Shown in pieces: positions 1-7,696 of a DNA stretch of 64,000 nucleotides (position 1 is its first letter; every line of letters begins with the position of its first letter). This DNA comes from Vibrio algarum (GTDB lineage Bacteria; Pseudomonadota; Gammaproteobacteria; Enterobacterales; Vibrionaceae). The stretch covers positions 2,604,001-2,668,000 of the forward strand of contig NZ_JAQLOI010000001.1 in the NCBI RefSeq assembly GCF_028204155.1, read 5' to 3'. The position numbers and the translations under genes were made by a program. The notes under the pieces were generated by a model. The model was not told where the DNA came from. It worked only from the letters and a program-made list of their open reading frames with translations, and did not search any database.

Positions 1-46
1 GGTTGCAAAAGCATTAGGAATAGCATTGGAAGATATACAACGATAA
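1..46 (+). CDS. C-terminal end of a probable catalase (partial)
   Basis: The first 46 bases hold an open frame that ends in VAKALGIALEDIQR and a TAA stop. The VAKALGI stretch resembles the extreme C-terminus of small-subunit haem catalases, which detoxify hydrogen peroxide. The next gene encodes an ankyrin-repeat protein, and an ankyrin gene directly downstream of a catalase gene is a known arrangement (katB-ankB in Pseudomonas). Only 14 residues are visible, so the identity is an inference from this tail plus context. Confidence 0.4.
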   Translation, partial: VAKALGIALEDIQR

Positions 47-130
47 AATAAGGTAGTTTATGCAGGTGCATATATTGGCCTGCATATAACCACCACTGAG
101 TAGAACCATTAACGTTGTCAGAGATACTTT

Positions 131-637
131 ATGAGTAAATGGAAGAACTATAAAAAAACGTATCGGAATGAACCGGATATCTATGATTTTGCTCGGCTTG
201 GTGATTTTAGAGGGCTTGCTGATACACTATCTTTGAACTCTAACCTCAATTTAGATGCTAAAAACCATAGAGGTTATTCTCCGTTGATGCTCGCGGTTTA
301 TAATGGGCATAGAGATTTTTGTGAAGCGCTGCTTAGAAGTGGGGCTGACGTTAACTCCACAGATTTAATGGGGAATACTGTACTAATGGCCTCCGCTTTT
401 AAAGGCAATGTGGACATCATAGAGCTTTTATTGCAATTTGGGGCAATAACGACCCATAAAAACCAAGCCAATATGAATGTACGAGACTGGGCGGTAATGT
501 TTGGACGGACAGAAGCTGTTCAATATCTAGATAATACAACCCCTAATGTCGTTGCTTCATCAAAAATAAAAAATATCCTAAGGTTTATCAGACTTAGTTT
601 TATAATGATTAAGAAAAAAACAAAAAACAGAGGCTAG
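131..637 (+). CDS. Ankyrin-repeat protein, AnkB-like
   Basis: This 168-residue protein has two clear ankyrin repeats. The first is about residues 47-78 (GYSPLMLAVYNGH then LLRSGADVN) and the second about 80-111 (GNTVLMASAFKGNVDIIELL); a third, weaker one follows to about 135. The last 30 residues are basic and hydrophobic with a lysine-rich end. No signal peptide is apparent. It lies 84 bases after what looks like the end of a catalase gene. In Pseudomonas, AnkB supports activity of the neighbouring catalase, so a similar accessory role in peroxide defence is plausible but inferred. No catalytic motif is visible; it is most likely a protein-binding scaffold. Confidence 0.8.
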   Translation: MSKWKNYKKTYRNEPDIYDFARLGDFRGLADTLSLNSNLNLDAKNHRGYSPLMLAVYNGHRDFCEALLRSGADVNSTDLMGNTVLMASAFKGNVDIIELLLQFGAITTHKNQANMNVRDWAVMFGRTEAVQYLDNTTPNVVASSKIKNILRFIRLSFIMIKKKTKNRG

Positions 638-999
638 AAAAACACAGCCTTTTTATAGCTATAAAATCACAATAATATTTCAAAAAATAGTTCACACTCT
701 ATGGCAGCCCTTTGTCTCTATAGTAAATCTCTCTGAAAATATTAATTATCAATTTATAATTTAAGCTATTTAAAAATATAAATTGACAATGCCCAGTAAC
801 AAGGTATTATCTACCACGCTCTGTTGTTCAGGGTTATTAGTGAAACATAAAGTAAAAGTAAAGCCTCAGAATTTCTTCGTTATTGTTGTTATCCTCAGTT
901 TTTCCCTTAGCTTCATCGTCACATTCAATAATTCAAGCTTTCAGCGCCATCGCAATATCGCGATAACTATATGAATTTAAATAAAATAAGGGACAAAAT
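638..999. other. Intergenic stretch and probable long leader of the cold-shock gene
   Basis: This 362-base AT-rich region separates the ankyrin gene from the cold-shock gene. Long 5' leaders are typical of cspA-family genes, and the segment just upstream has small dyads such as ATCGCGAT near 955. A TTG-started 63-codon frame with a hydrophobic centre lies at 783-974, but it has no convincing ribosome site and I do not call it a gene. No other feature was recognised. Confidence 0.4.
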
Positions 1000-1212
1000 A
1001 TGTCTACTAAAACAACTGGTCTAGTAAAATGGTTTAACGAATCTAAAGGTTTTGGCTTTCTTACTCAAGACAATGGCGGAGCGGATGTATTCGTTCATTT
1101 TAACGCTATCGTTTCTGACGGTTTCAAAACATTGGCTGAAGGTCAAAAAGTATCTTTCGAAGTTGAACAAGGCCAAAAAGGTCTTCAAGCTGCGAACGTT
1201 ACAGCGCTATAA
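1000..1212 (+). CDS. Cold-shock protein, CspA family
   Basis: This 70-residue protein is a complete single cold-shock domain. It carries the RNP1-type motif KGFGFLTQ (about residues 18-25) and the RNP2-type motif VFVHF (about 31-35), the aromatic surfaces that bind single-stranded RNA and DNA. Length and sequence match CspA-family RNA chaperones, which melt secondary structure in mRNA, often after a temperature drop. A ribosome site (AAGGGACA) precedes the ATG. A stem-loop follows the stop. Cold induction is inferred from the family and the long upstream leader; some family members are constitutive or stationary-phase genes, and sequence alone does not decide which this is. Confidence 0.95.
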   Translation: MSTKTTGLVKWFNESKGFGFLTQDNGGADVFVHFNAIVSDGFKTLAEGQKVSFEVEQGQKGLQAANVTAL

Positions 1213-1240
1213 CTTTTAAAAGTTAGCGAAAATTATAAGT

Positions 1241-1272
1241 TGCCGTAAATAGTTTAATAACCTTTTACGGCA
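1241..1272 (+). terminator. Stem-loop after the cold-shock gene
   Basis: Arms TGCCGTAAA (1241-1249) and TTTACGGCA (1264-1272) form a perfect 9-bp stem 28 bases after the csp stop. It lacks a clean U-run, so it is either a weak terminator or a 3' stabilising hairpin. Confidence 0.45.
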
Positions 1273-1414
1273 CTTAAAACAATCAATACAAATTAATTTA
1301 TACTGTGTCATCGAAAATATAAACATTCAAAACATTTGCTTTTCATCTGTCATTACGTTTCTTATTCACTTCGTTACACTCTCATAAATAAAAACAAAAA
1401 AACAAGGGGTAACT

Positions 1415-1507
1415 ATGGCTCGTTCTATAGGTCGTAAACGATTTTGGTTCCAACAATACCGAAATGAAAATAATAAAACCAAACCAGAGGGAATTAAATG
1501 CGGATAA
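1415..1507 (+). CDS. Small basic protein (30 aa), unknown
   Basis: An ATG preceded by AAGGGG at good spacing opens a 30-codon frame, MARSIGRKRFWFQQY onward, ending in TAA at 1507. The peptide is rich in arginine, lysine and asparagine with an aromatic FWF cluster. Its last ten bases overlap the start of the next small ORF, whose ribosome site lies within this one, so the two are probably translationally coupled. No family is recognised. The ribosome site and the coupling are the evidence that it is real; there is no homology evidence here. Confidence 0.5.
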   Translation: MARSIGRKRFWFQQYRNENNKTKPEGIKCG

Positions 1508-1704
1508 ACTTTAATATATTTAAAGGTGACGTTTTTTGGGAGTCTTCAATACATCAATTAAATAGTGATATTTTATTGCGACACATCCGAATGAATAGCA
1601 ATGTGGATGATTTCAATATTGATTTTTCATACTGTGAAACAAAATGTGAAGGTAATATTTTAAGTAGTACCAATCAACTCATTGGCACATTTTTCATTTC
1701 TTAA
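1498..1704 (+). CDS. Small hypothetical protein (68 aa)
   Basis: This 68-residue frame starts at an ATG with GAGGGA about seven bases upstream, inside the preceding 30-codon ORF. The product is acidic to neutral, contains two cysteines (YCETKCEG, near residue 50), and has no signal peptide or obvious membrane segment. It shows alternating hydrophobic residues suggestive of beta strands. I do not recognise a family. The position behind a cold-shock gene suggests a common stress setting, but a separate promoter could lie at 1273-1414. Confidence 0.5.
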   Translation: MRINFNIFKGDVFWESSIHQLNSDILLRHIRMNSNVDDFNIDFSYCETKCEGNILSSTNQLIGTFFIS

Positions 1705-1835
1705 TCACACTTCTATCTCAACCAATAGATTCTCGAAAACAGTCATGTTGCAGAACATGCAAACAAGTTCTGGATTTCATTCACTGCGTTTTCCATCCCT
1801 ATTAGCCACTTCTATAAATGCTTAATCCGAATCAT

Positions 1836-2120
1836 TTAAAGCTTAGCTAACGTCGGTTTATCTATTTCCACATGAGTGAGCGCAGCTTGTAGTGCTTGCT
1901 CTCTATATAAATAACAATTGCCCTCCGCGATCAAATCTAAGACATGAAATTTTTCTAATTTCTGACGAGTTTGCATATTGGGGCATATCAGCAGCACTTC
2001 ACAATTGGCTTCTTTCGCAACCTTTATTGCGTTTTCCAAAGCCAACCCTACCGTCACATCGATCATTGGGCCTGTTGGTTCTGAAATGAAAGTAGTTGAG
2101 CCACCAAAAAGACCATATTA
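1836..2120 (-). pseudogene. Remnant of a SulP-family anion transporter, internally deleted
   Basis: Reading the minus strand from a stop at 2118-2120, the open frame begins YGLFGGSTTFISEPTGPM, which matches the early membrane signature of SulP (sulfate/bicarbonate) transporters. It then passes directly into IDVTVGLALENAIKVAKE, which matches the helix region of the C-terminal STAS domain, and runs to a normal-looking end at 1836. The several hundred residues of membrane domain that should separate these pieces are missing, and the N-terminus is missing too. The junction near 2064-2069 is in frame. The 76-codon ATG frame inside it is unlikely to be a functional protein. Family assignment is from remembered motifs. 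Confidence 0.65.
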
Positions 2121-2152
2121 AATATTCATTTTGAAAAGTGTGATTCAGTTAG

Positions 2153-2176
2153 ATACCTATACCCATTTATAGGTAT
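2153..2176. promoter_or_regulatory. Perfect dyad upstream of torC, candidate operator
   Basis: ATACCTATA (2153-2161) and TATAGGTAT (2168-2176) are perfect 9-bp inverted arms separated by six bases, ending 33 bases before the torC start. The symmetry and position suit a dimeric regulator; it does not look like the direct-repeat TorR boxes of E. coli. No T-run follows, so it is unlikely to be a terminator. Confidence 0.45.
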
Positions 2177-2209
2177 ACGCTTATTTTTTAATCAACGTCG
2201 CGACTATCT

Positions 2210-3304
2210 ATGAAATTAAACAAATACACTATCGGTTTACTAACCATTATTGGCATCGTCATTGGGTGGGTAACCTTAGGAGGGTCAGCGGCTGTGATGC
2301 ACATGACCTCAAGTACTGAGTTTTGTCTTTCTTGCCATACGATGCAAATCCCATATGAAGAGTATCAAGGCTCTAAACACTTTAGTAATGCGAAAGGGAT
2401 CCGAGCAGAATGTGCAGATTGCCATATACCTTCTGATCCTATCGACTATGTTATTACTAAGATTCGAGCATCTAAAGATATCTATCATGAGTTTATAACT
2501 GGGAAAATAGATACTGAAGATAAGTACGAAGAGCATCGCTTGGCTATGGCCGAAACCGTGTGGGCTCAAATGCGAGCCAACGATTCAGTAACCTGCCGTT
2601 CCTGTCATAGCTTCGATGCTATGGATACTTATGAACAGTCTGAAAATGCTACCAAAATGCATGAATATGGCATCGAAAATAATCAAACCTGTATTGATTG
2701 CCACAAAGGTGTTGCGCACTTCCCACCAGAAATCGAGATGAGTAGTGAAGCATATGACAACTTATTAGCACTCACTGAAGAAACGAAGCCAGACGCTGAG
2801 ATAGTCTATCCAATTGATACTATTTCCATTGGCGACTTCGGTCGTGTAAATCCTACCGTAGAGTTAAAGGTAATTTCTCACGATACTGATTTCAGAACAG
2901 TACAAATATCTGGTTATCAGATGAAAGGCGCAGAACAAGTACTTTATATGGGCAAAGGACAGCGAGCCATTATTGCCACGTTAACAGATGAAGGTCAGGC
3001 AGCGCTCAACGTTGGGAAATTTGCAGAGGATGAATATGGTAATGCTTGGCGAACAGCTGAACTTATCGCTAAAACAGACGCCGCCGTCCTAGGAAACATT
3101 GAACCTTTGTGGCGCTATGCTGAAGAGCTAGACAATGTTTATTGTGCTGCTTGTCATTCCATCATACCCGCTAATCACTTTACCGTGAACGCTTGGGGCC
3201 CTGTCGCTAAAAGCATGGGTGACCGAACAGACATTACAGAATTAAACTTAGAAATTTTAACCAAATTCTTCCAAAACCACGCAAAAGATGTGGTTGGACA
3301 CTAA
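2210..3304 (+). CDS. torC: TorC/TorY-type pentahaem cytochrome c
   Basis: This 364-residue membrane-anchored cytochrome passes electrons from the quinol pool to a periplasmic reductase. The N-terminal segment (about residues 7-30) is a single membrane anchor. Five haem-binding CxxCH motifs are visible: CLSCH (39-43), CADCH (68-72), CRSCH (129-133), CIDCH (161-165) and CAACH (312-316). Four form the NapC/NirT-like domain and the fifth sits in the C-terminal TorC-specific domain. The molybdoenzyme follows after 34 bases, so the two form an operon. No torD chaperone gene or torSTR regulators are in view. TorC and TorY are hard to tell apart from sequence alone. Confidence 0.9.
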   Translation: MKLNKYTIGLLTIIGIVIGWVTLGGSAAVMHMTSSTEFCLSCHTMQIPYEEYQGSKHFSNAKGIRAECADCHIPSDPIDYVITKIRASKDIYHEFITGKIDTEDKYEEHRLAMAETVWAQMRANDSVTCRSCHSFDAMDTYEQSENATKMHEYGIENNQTCIDCHKGVAHFPPEIEMSSEAYDNLLALTEETKPDAEIVYPIDTISIGDFGRVNPTVELKVISHDTDFRTVQISGYQMKGAEQVLYMGKGQRAIIATLTDEGQAALNVGKFAEDEYGNAWRTAELIAKTDAAVLGNIEPLWRYAEELDNVYCAACHSIIPANHFTVNAWGPVAKSMGDRTDITELNLEILTKFFQNHAKDVVGH

Positions 3305-3338
3305 CGACCAATAACGAACGAAACAAAGGATAACGGCT

Positions 3339-5783
3339 ATGAATAACATATCACGTCGAGGTTTCTTAAAGGGATCAAGCATGGCAGCGGGTACTCTAGT
3401 ATTTACTAGTATTGTACCAATGCAAGCAATGGCAAAGCCTAAAGGTTCAGGAATACTTACCGCCGGTCGTATGGGCGCAATGATAGCGGAAGTTAAAGAT
3501 GGAAAACTAATTTCAACAAAAGGTGCCTTAGCTAAGACTGTCCCCAATAGCCTACAAACTACCGGACCAGATCAAGTACATACTAACGCTCGTATTAAGT
3601 ACCCAATGGTTCGAAAAAGCTATCTGGATAACCCAACAGATCCGAAAGGTATGCGCGGAGATGACGACTATGTTCGTGTTTCTTGGGACGAAGCTTATAA
3701 GTTAATACATGAGCAACATATGCGGATTCGTGAAAGCAACGGACCTGAATCTGTTTTCGCAGGCTCTTATGGTTGGCGGTCAAGTGGTGTTCTCCATAAA
3801 GCGCAAACCTTACTTCAGCGTTATATGAGTATGGCTGGAGGCTACTCAGGGCATCTGGGTGACTACTCTACTGGAGCCTCTCAAGTAATTATGCCTCATG
3901 TTATGGGGTCTATTGAAGTGTACGAGCAACAAACTACTCACCCAGTAGTTCTTGAGCACAGTAATGTCGTTGTTCTTTGGGGATTGAACCCAATGAACAC
4001 ATTGAAAATTGCATGGTCATCTACTGATGAATCTGGTATTGAGTTCTTCCACCAACTCAAGAAATCCGGCAAGACCATTATCTGTATTGATCCGATTCGC
4101 TCTGAAACCATCGAGTTCTTTGGTGATAAAGCACAGTGGATAGCACCCAATCCAATGACTGATGTTGCAATGATGATGGGGGTCGCTCATTCATTAGTCA
4201 GCAACAACAAACATGACAAAGCCTTCTTAGAAAAATACACCACCGGTTACGATAAGTTTGAAGCCTACCTCTTAGGTAAAGAAGACGGTATCGAGAAAAC
4301 ACCAGAATGGGCTGAAAAAATCACCGGAGTACCTGCAAAACAGATGGAAGTCCTTGCTGATATCTTCAGCAAAAATACGACTATGCTAATGAGCGGTTGG
4401 GGTGTACAACGTCAACAATATGGGGAGCAACGTCATTGGATGTTGGCGACGCTTGCTTCAATGTTAGGCCAGATTGGTCAAGCTGGCGGCGGCTTTGGGC
4501 TTTCTTATCATTATTCTAATGGTGGAAATCCAACACGTGATGCAGGTGTACTACCAGCCATTTCATCGACGCCTGGTGGCAGTTCTTCTGCTGGTAATGA
4601 TTGGGCAGTATCTGGTGCGGTTAATGCTTTCCCTGTTGCTCGTATTGTTGAAGCGCTTGAAAATCCAAATCAAACCTATCAACACAACGGTAAGGAACTC
4701 ACTTTCCCAGATGTCAAAATGATTTGGTGGGCAGGGGGTGGCAACTTTACCCATCACCAAGATACTAACCGCTTAATCAAAGCATGGCAAAAACCAGAGC
4801 TGGTGGTTATCTCTGAAATTTATTGGACAGCGGCCGCTAAACATGCGGATATCGTTCTGCCTATCACTACCTCATTCGAACGAAACGATATGACAATGAC
4901 AGGTGACTATAGTAATCAACACCTCATACCTATGAAACAAGCTGTACCACCGCAAGGTGAAGCACGTAATGACTTCGATGTATTTGCAGACTTGGCTGAA
5001 TTGATCAAACCGGGCGGTCGTGATGTTTATACCGAAGGAAAAACCGAAATGGACTGGCTGAAAGGCTTTTACGAAACAGCACAAAAAGGTGGTCGTTCAG
5101 CACGTGTTCGTATGCCTAATTTTGGTCAGTTTTGGGATGCCAATGAGCTAATAGAAATGAAGTTCAATAAAAAAGCAGCACAGTTTGTTCGCCATGCTGA
5201 TTTCCGTAAAGATCCTGTGATGAACCCTCTTGGAACCCCATCAGGTAAGATTGAGATCTACTCTAAAACGATTGAAAAATATGGCTTGGATGATTGTCCC
5301 GCCCACCCAACTTGGTTGGAGCCTACTGAATGGCGGGGAAGCGCTAAAGACGATGAACTCCAGTTAATGACAGCACACGCAGCTCATCGTTTACACAGTC
5401 AATTTAACTATGCCAAACTCCGTGAAGAGTATGCGGTGCAGAACCGTGAACCGATTACTATTAATACCGAAGATGCGAAAAGCCGCGGTATCAAAAACGG
5501 TGATCTCGTTCGTGCATTTAATGCGCGTGGTCAGGTACTTGTTGGCGCATTGGTAACGGATGGAATAAAACAAGGTTCTGTCTGTATCCATGAAGGTGGT
5601 TGGCCTGATTTGGATCGTAAAACAGGGTTATGTAAAAACGGCGGAGCCAATGTATTAACGAGTGATATCCCAACATCTCGGTTGGCAAACGGATGCGCCG
5701 GTAACTCAGCACTAGTGAAAATTGAAAAATACACAGGAGATGTACCTAATTTAACGGCATTTACACCAGTAACAAATGGATAG
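3339..5783 (+). CDS. torA: TorA-type periplasmic molybdopterin N-/S-oxide reductase
   Basis: This 814-residue enzyme of the DMSO-reductase family reduces trimethylamine N-oxide or related oxides in the periplasm. Its N-terminus carries a twin-arginine export signal (SRRGFLKGSS, residues 5-14) followed by a hydrophobic stretch, so it folds with bis-MGD cofactor in the cytoplasm before Tat export. GDYSTGASQ (about residues 171-179) contains the serine that ligates molybdenum in TorA and BisC relatives. The frame is intact. It is co-transcribed with the upstream pentahaem cytochrome. A TorZ/BisC-like substrate range (biotin sulfoxide, methionine sulfoxide) is possible; vibrio enzymes of this group are variously called TorA or TorZ. 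Confidence 0.9.
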   Translation: MNNISRRGFLKGSSMAAGTLVFTSIVPMQAMAKPKGSGILTAGRMGAMIAEVKDGKLISTKGALAKTVPNSLQTTGPDQVHTNARIKYPMVRKSYLDNPTDPKGMRGDDDYVRVSWDEAYKLIHEQHMRIRESNGPESVFAGSYGWRSSGVLHKAQTLLQRYMSMAGGYSGHLGDYSTGASQVIMPHVMGSIEVYEQQTTHPVVLEHSNVVVLWGLNPMNTLKIAWSSTDESGIEFFHQLKKSGKTIICIDPIRSETIEFFGDKAQWIAPNPMTDVAMMMGVAHSLVSNNKHDKAFLEKYTTGYDKFEAYLLGKEDGIEKTPEWAEKITGVPAKQMEVLADIFSKNTTMLMSGWGVQRQQYGEQRHWMLATLASMLGQIGQAGGGFGLSYHYSNGGNPTRDAGVLPAISSTPGGSSSAGNDWAVSGAVNAFPVARIVEALENPNQTYQHNGKELTFPDVKMIWWAGGGNFTHHQDTNRLIKAWQKPELVVISEIYWTAAAKHADIVLPITTSFERNDMTMTGDYSNQHLIPMKQAVPPQGEARNDFDVFADLAELIKPGGRDVYTEGKTEMDWLKGFYETAQKGGRSARVRMPNFGQFWDANELIEMKFNKKAAQFVRHADFRKDPVMNPLGTPSGKIEIYSKTIEKYGLDDCPAHPTWLEPTEWRGSAKDDELQLMTAHAAHRLHSQFNYAKLREEYAVQNREPITINTEDAKSRGIKNGDLVRAFNARGQVLVGALVTDGIKQGSVCIHEGGWPDLDRKTGLCKNGGANVLTSDIPTSRLANGCAGNSALVKIEKYTGDVPNLTAFTPVTNG

Positions 5784-5798
5784 TTCCCCCATATAATG

Positions 5799-5827
5799 TG
5801 GCCCCTTGTAAAAGGGGCTACTTTCTC
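5799..5827 (+). terminator. Terminator after torA
   Basis: GCCCCTT (5801-5807) pairs with AAGGGGC (5812-5818) around a four-base loop, followed by TACTTTCTC, 18 bases after the torA stop. Confidence 0.75.
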
Positions 5828-5922
5828 TAACTTGCAGAAAACATAATAATTTATACCATTTACATTAATTATGTGTTCAAAAACTTACTGAGTTTATTAT
5901 TAATCGTTAGACTTTTGTCGTA

Positions 5923-6159
5923 TTGAGTAAACAGAAAATTAAGCGTAGATTGGAGCTACATAGGATTGCAGCCGCAGTTCGCTTAATAAGGAATAGGACA
6001 ATGGTTGAGAATACCAATTTTCAAATGGCAATCGACTTACTGTGTTGTCACCTAGGAATCAGCGAAGAAGAAGCCAAAGAACAGTTGGGTATTGGTGAAA
6101 GCGAATTAATCCACCAACAGATAATGGATACCCAACGCTCTATTTCTGAAGGCATGTAA
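5923..6159 (+). CDS. Small hypothetical protein (78 aa, or 52 aa from an internal start)
   Basis: The frame opens at a TTG (5923) and gives a basic, helical 78-residue protein beginning MSKQKIKRRLELHRIAA. An ATG at 6001 has AAGGAATAGGA just upstream, a much better ribosome site, and would give a 52-residue protein. The C-terminal part (LLCCHLGISEEEAKEQLGI) looks like a pair of short helices of the kind seen in helix-turn-helix or UBA-like folds. No family is recognised. A strong terminator follows. It is convergent with the biotin operon. The start is undecided. Confidence 0.5.
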   Translation: MSKQKIKRRLELHRIAAAVRLIRNRTMVENTNFQMAIDLLCCHLGISEEEAKEQLGIGESELIHQQIMDTQRSISEGM

Positions 6160-6172
6160 TTTCAAAGAATCA

Positions 6173-6210
6173 TAAAAAGGGTTACCAGTAATTGGTAACC
6201 CTTTTTTATT
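6173..6210. terminator. Bidirectional terminator between the small ORF and bioD
   Basis: AAAAAGGGTTACCA and TTGGTAACCCTTTTTT form a long stem with A-run and T-run flanks, so it can serve both the plus-strand small ORF and the minus-strand bioBFCD operon. Confidence 0.9.
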
Positions 6211-6215
6211 AAATT

Positions 6216-6899
6216 TTATGCGTTAATAATTGGGTCTACATTCATATATTTACCAATGTTTTTCCTTTTAACGCTAGGCACATAAGGAATTTCACCTAAT
6301 TTAGGCGCGGGGATTTTGTCTTCCAACATACGGATAATCTCCGCGTAGTTTTCTGTTCCTGGATTAATTCGATTCGCAGCCCAGCCAATAATTTCTAAAC
6401 CATCATTTTGAATCGCTTCGACAGAAAGCATCGCATGACTCAAGCAACCAAGTTTAATTCCCACAACCAGTACCACTGGCAGTTTTTCTTGTTGTACCCA
6501 CGTTGATAAGCAATCTGAGTCTGAAATAGGAACACGCCAGCCACCAGCGCCTTCAACCAAAACAATATCAGCAACATGCTTATGTGTGGCTAACTTATCA
6601 CTCAACAACGGTAATTCTATCTGAACGTCATCAAATTTAGCGGCAATATGTGGTGATGTAGGACGTTCCAGCGCATACGGATTGACATCATCATAGGCGA
6701 TATCCAACGTAGCGGCTTCTTGCAAGTGGAGCGCATCAGAATTTCTAAGACCTAATTCCGTCTCTTTACACCCTGCGGCGACTGGCTTATAGCCAATAGT
6801 AGAAAGACCTTTAGCTGCTAGTGCTTGTAATATAGCTTTTGACACAACAGTCTTACCGACTTCGGTATCTGTTCCGGCAATAAAAAATGCATTAATCAT
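6216..6899 (-). CDS. bioD: Dethiobiotin synthetase
   Basis: BioD closes the ureido ring of dethiobiotin from 7,8-diaminopelargonic acid, CO2 and ATP. The P-loop GTDTEVGKT lies close to the N-terminus and VLVEGAGGWRVP is the conserved glycine-rich switch region. The frame could begin eight residues upstream at 6920, but the ATG at 6899 overlaps the bioC stop as ATGA, has AGGAA upstream, and gives the usual start (MINAFFIAGTD). The resulting 227-residue length is normal. It is the last gene of bioBFCD and is followed by a strong hairpin. Confidence 0.95.
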   Translation of the reverse strand: MINAFFIAGTDTEVGKTVVSKAILQALAAKGLSTIGYKPVAAGCKETELGLRNSDALHLQEAATLDIAYDDVNPYALERPTSPHIAAKFDDVQIELPLLSDKLATHKHVADIVLVEGAGGWRVPISDSDCLSTWVQQEKLPVVLVVGIKLGCLSHAMLSVEAIQNDGLEIIGWAANRINPGTENYAEIIRMLEDKIPAPKLGEIPYVPSVKRKNIGKYMNVDPIINA

Positions 6900-7690
6900 A
6901 AAAAAATGGTTCCTAGGCACACCTGATAAGTTGCGGGTAGCAAATCATTATCATTTTTAAATCTTTGGTACTCTGTCTCAACACGAGTTAAGGTACTTTT
7001 TTTGGTCAAACCAGGAGAACGTTCTCCAACATGGGTCGCGCCAATACCTTTTAAATCTCGCATTAATTCAAATGCAGATGTATACCAAAGCTGAACTTTG
7101 AGTAATTCTAGATGATGATTTTGTGATCCAGCTTGCGCTAACGCAATTTTTATCTGTTTATCACTAAGAAAGTTATTGACGTGTTGATGTGAATCAATTT
7201 CAGCCCATGAACGCTTTAGCTCAATTAAAGAACCACTCATCAAAGTAGAAAACTTTATCAGTCCACCTTTTTTGGTTACTCTTTGTAGCTCTCTAAGAGG
7301 GTCGGCGAGATCATCACACCACTGCAGCGCAAGGCTAGAAAATACAATGTCGAATTCTCCCCTCTCGAATGGAAGCGCTTCTGCATCCGCTTGGCAATAA
7401 AGTGATACCTTCTCTTTGCATCGTTTTTCGGCTTGTTGCAACATTTGAGACGACAAATCCGCCGCCACGATTTCTGCTCCTTTTTGGGCTAATAGTTCTG
7501 AACAGAATCCGGTTCCACAACCAATATCTAATACCTTCATGCCTGATAAATCTGAAGGCAGCTGACCAATTAACTCGAGCCCAACATCTCTTTGAAATTG
7601 GGCATGTTGATCGTAAACGCGTGCGGCTTTGCTAAATGCTTCTGCAATAGCCAATTTACGCGTTGAATTTCTACTTACAATACAATCCAC
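6896..7690 (-). CDS. bioC: Malonyl-ACP O-methyltransferase
   Basis: BioC methylates the free carboxyl of malonyl-ACP so that the fatty acid enzymes can build the pimeloyl chain of biotin. The SAM-binding motif VLDIGCGTGF lies near residue 55, followed by the acidic post-I loop VAADLS and the motif FDIVFSSLALQWC. The start is a GTG at 7688-7690, six bases after the bioF stop. It overlaps bioD by four bases. At 264 residues it is a normal length. It draws on the fatty acid machinery encoded by the fab cluster near 53-58 kb. Confidence 0.93.
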   Translation of the reverse strand: MDCIVSRNSTRKLAIAEAFSKAARVYDQHAQFQRDVGLELIGQLPSDLSGMKVLDIGCGTGFCSELLAQKGAEIVAADLSSQMLQQAEKRCKEKVSLYCQADAEALPFERGEFDIVFSSLALQWCDDLADPLRELQRVTKKGGLIKFSTLMSGSLIELKRSWAEIDSHQHVNNFLSDKQIKIALAQAGSQNHHLELLKVQLWYTSAFELMRDLKGIGATHVGERSPGLTKKSTLTRVETEYQRFKNDNDLLPATYQVCLGTIFL

Positions 7691-7696
7691 TGGGTT

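Noticed and set aside
783..974. 63-codon frame with a hydrophobic centre before the cold-shock gene
   Set aside because: TTG start, no good ribosome site, and it lies in what looks like the csp leader.
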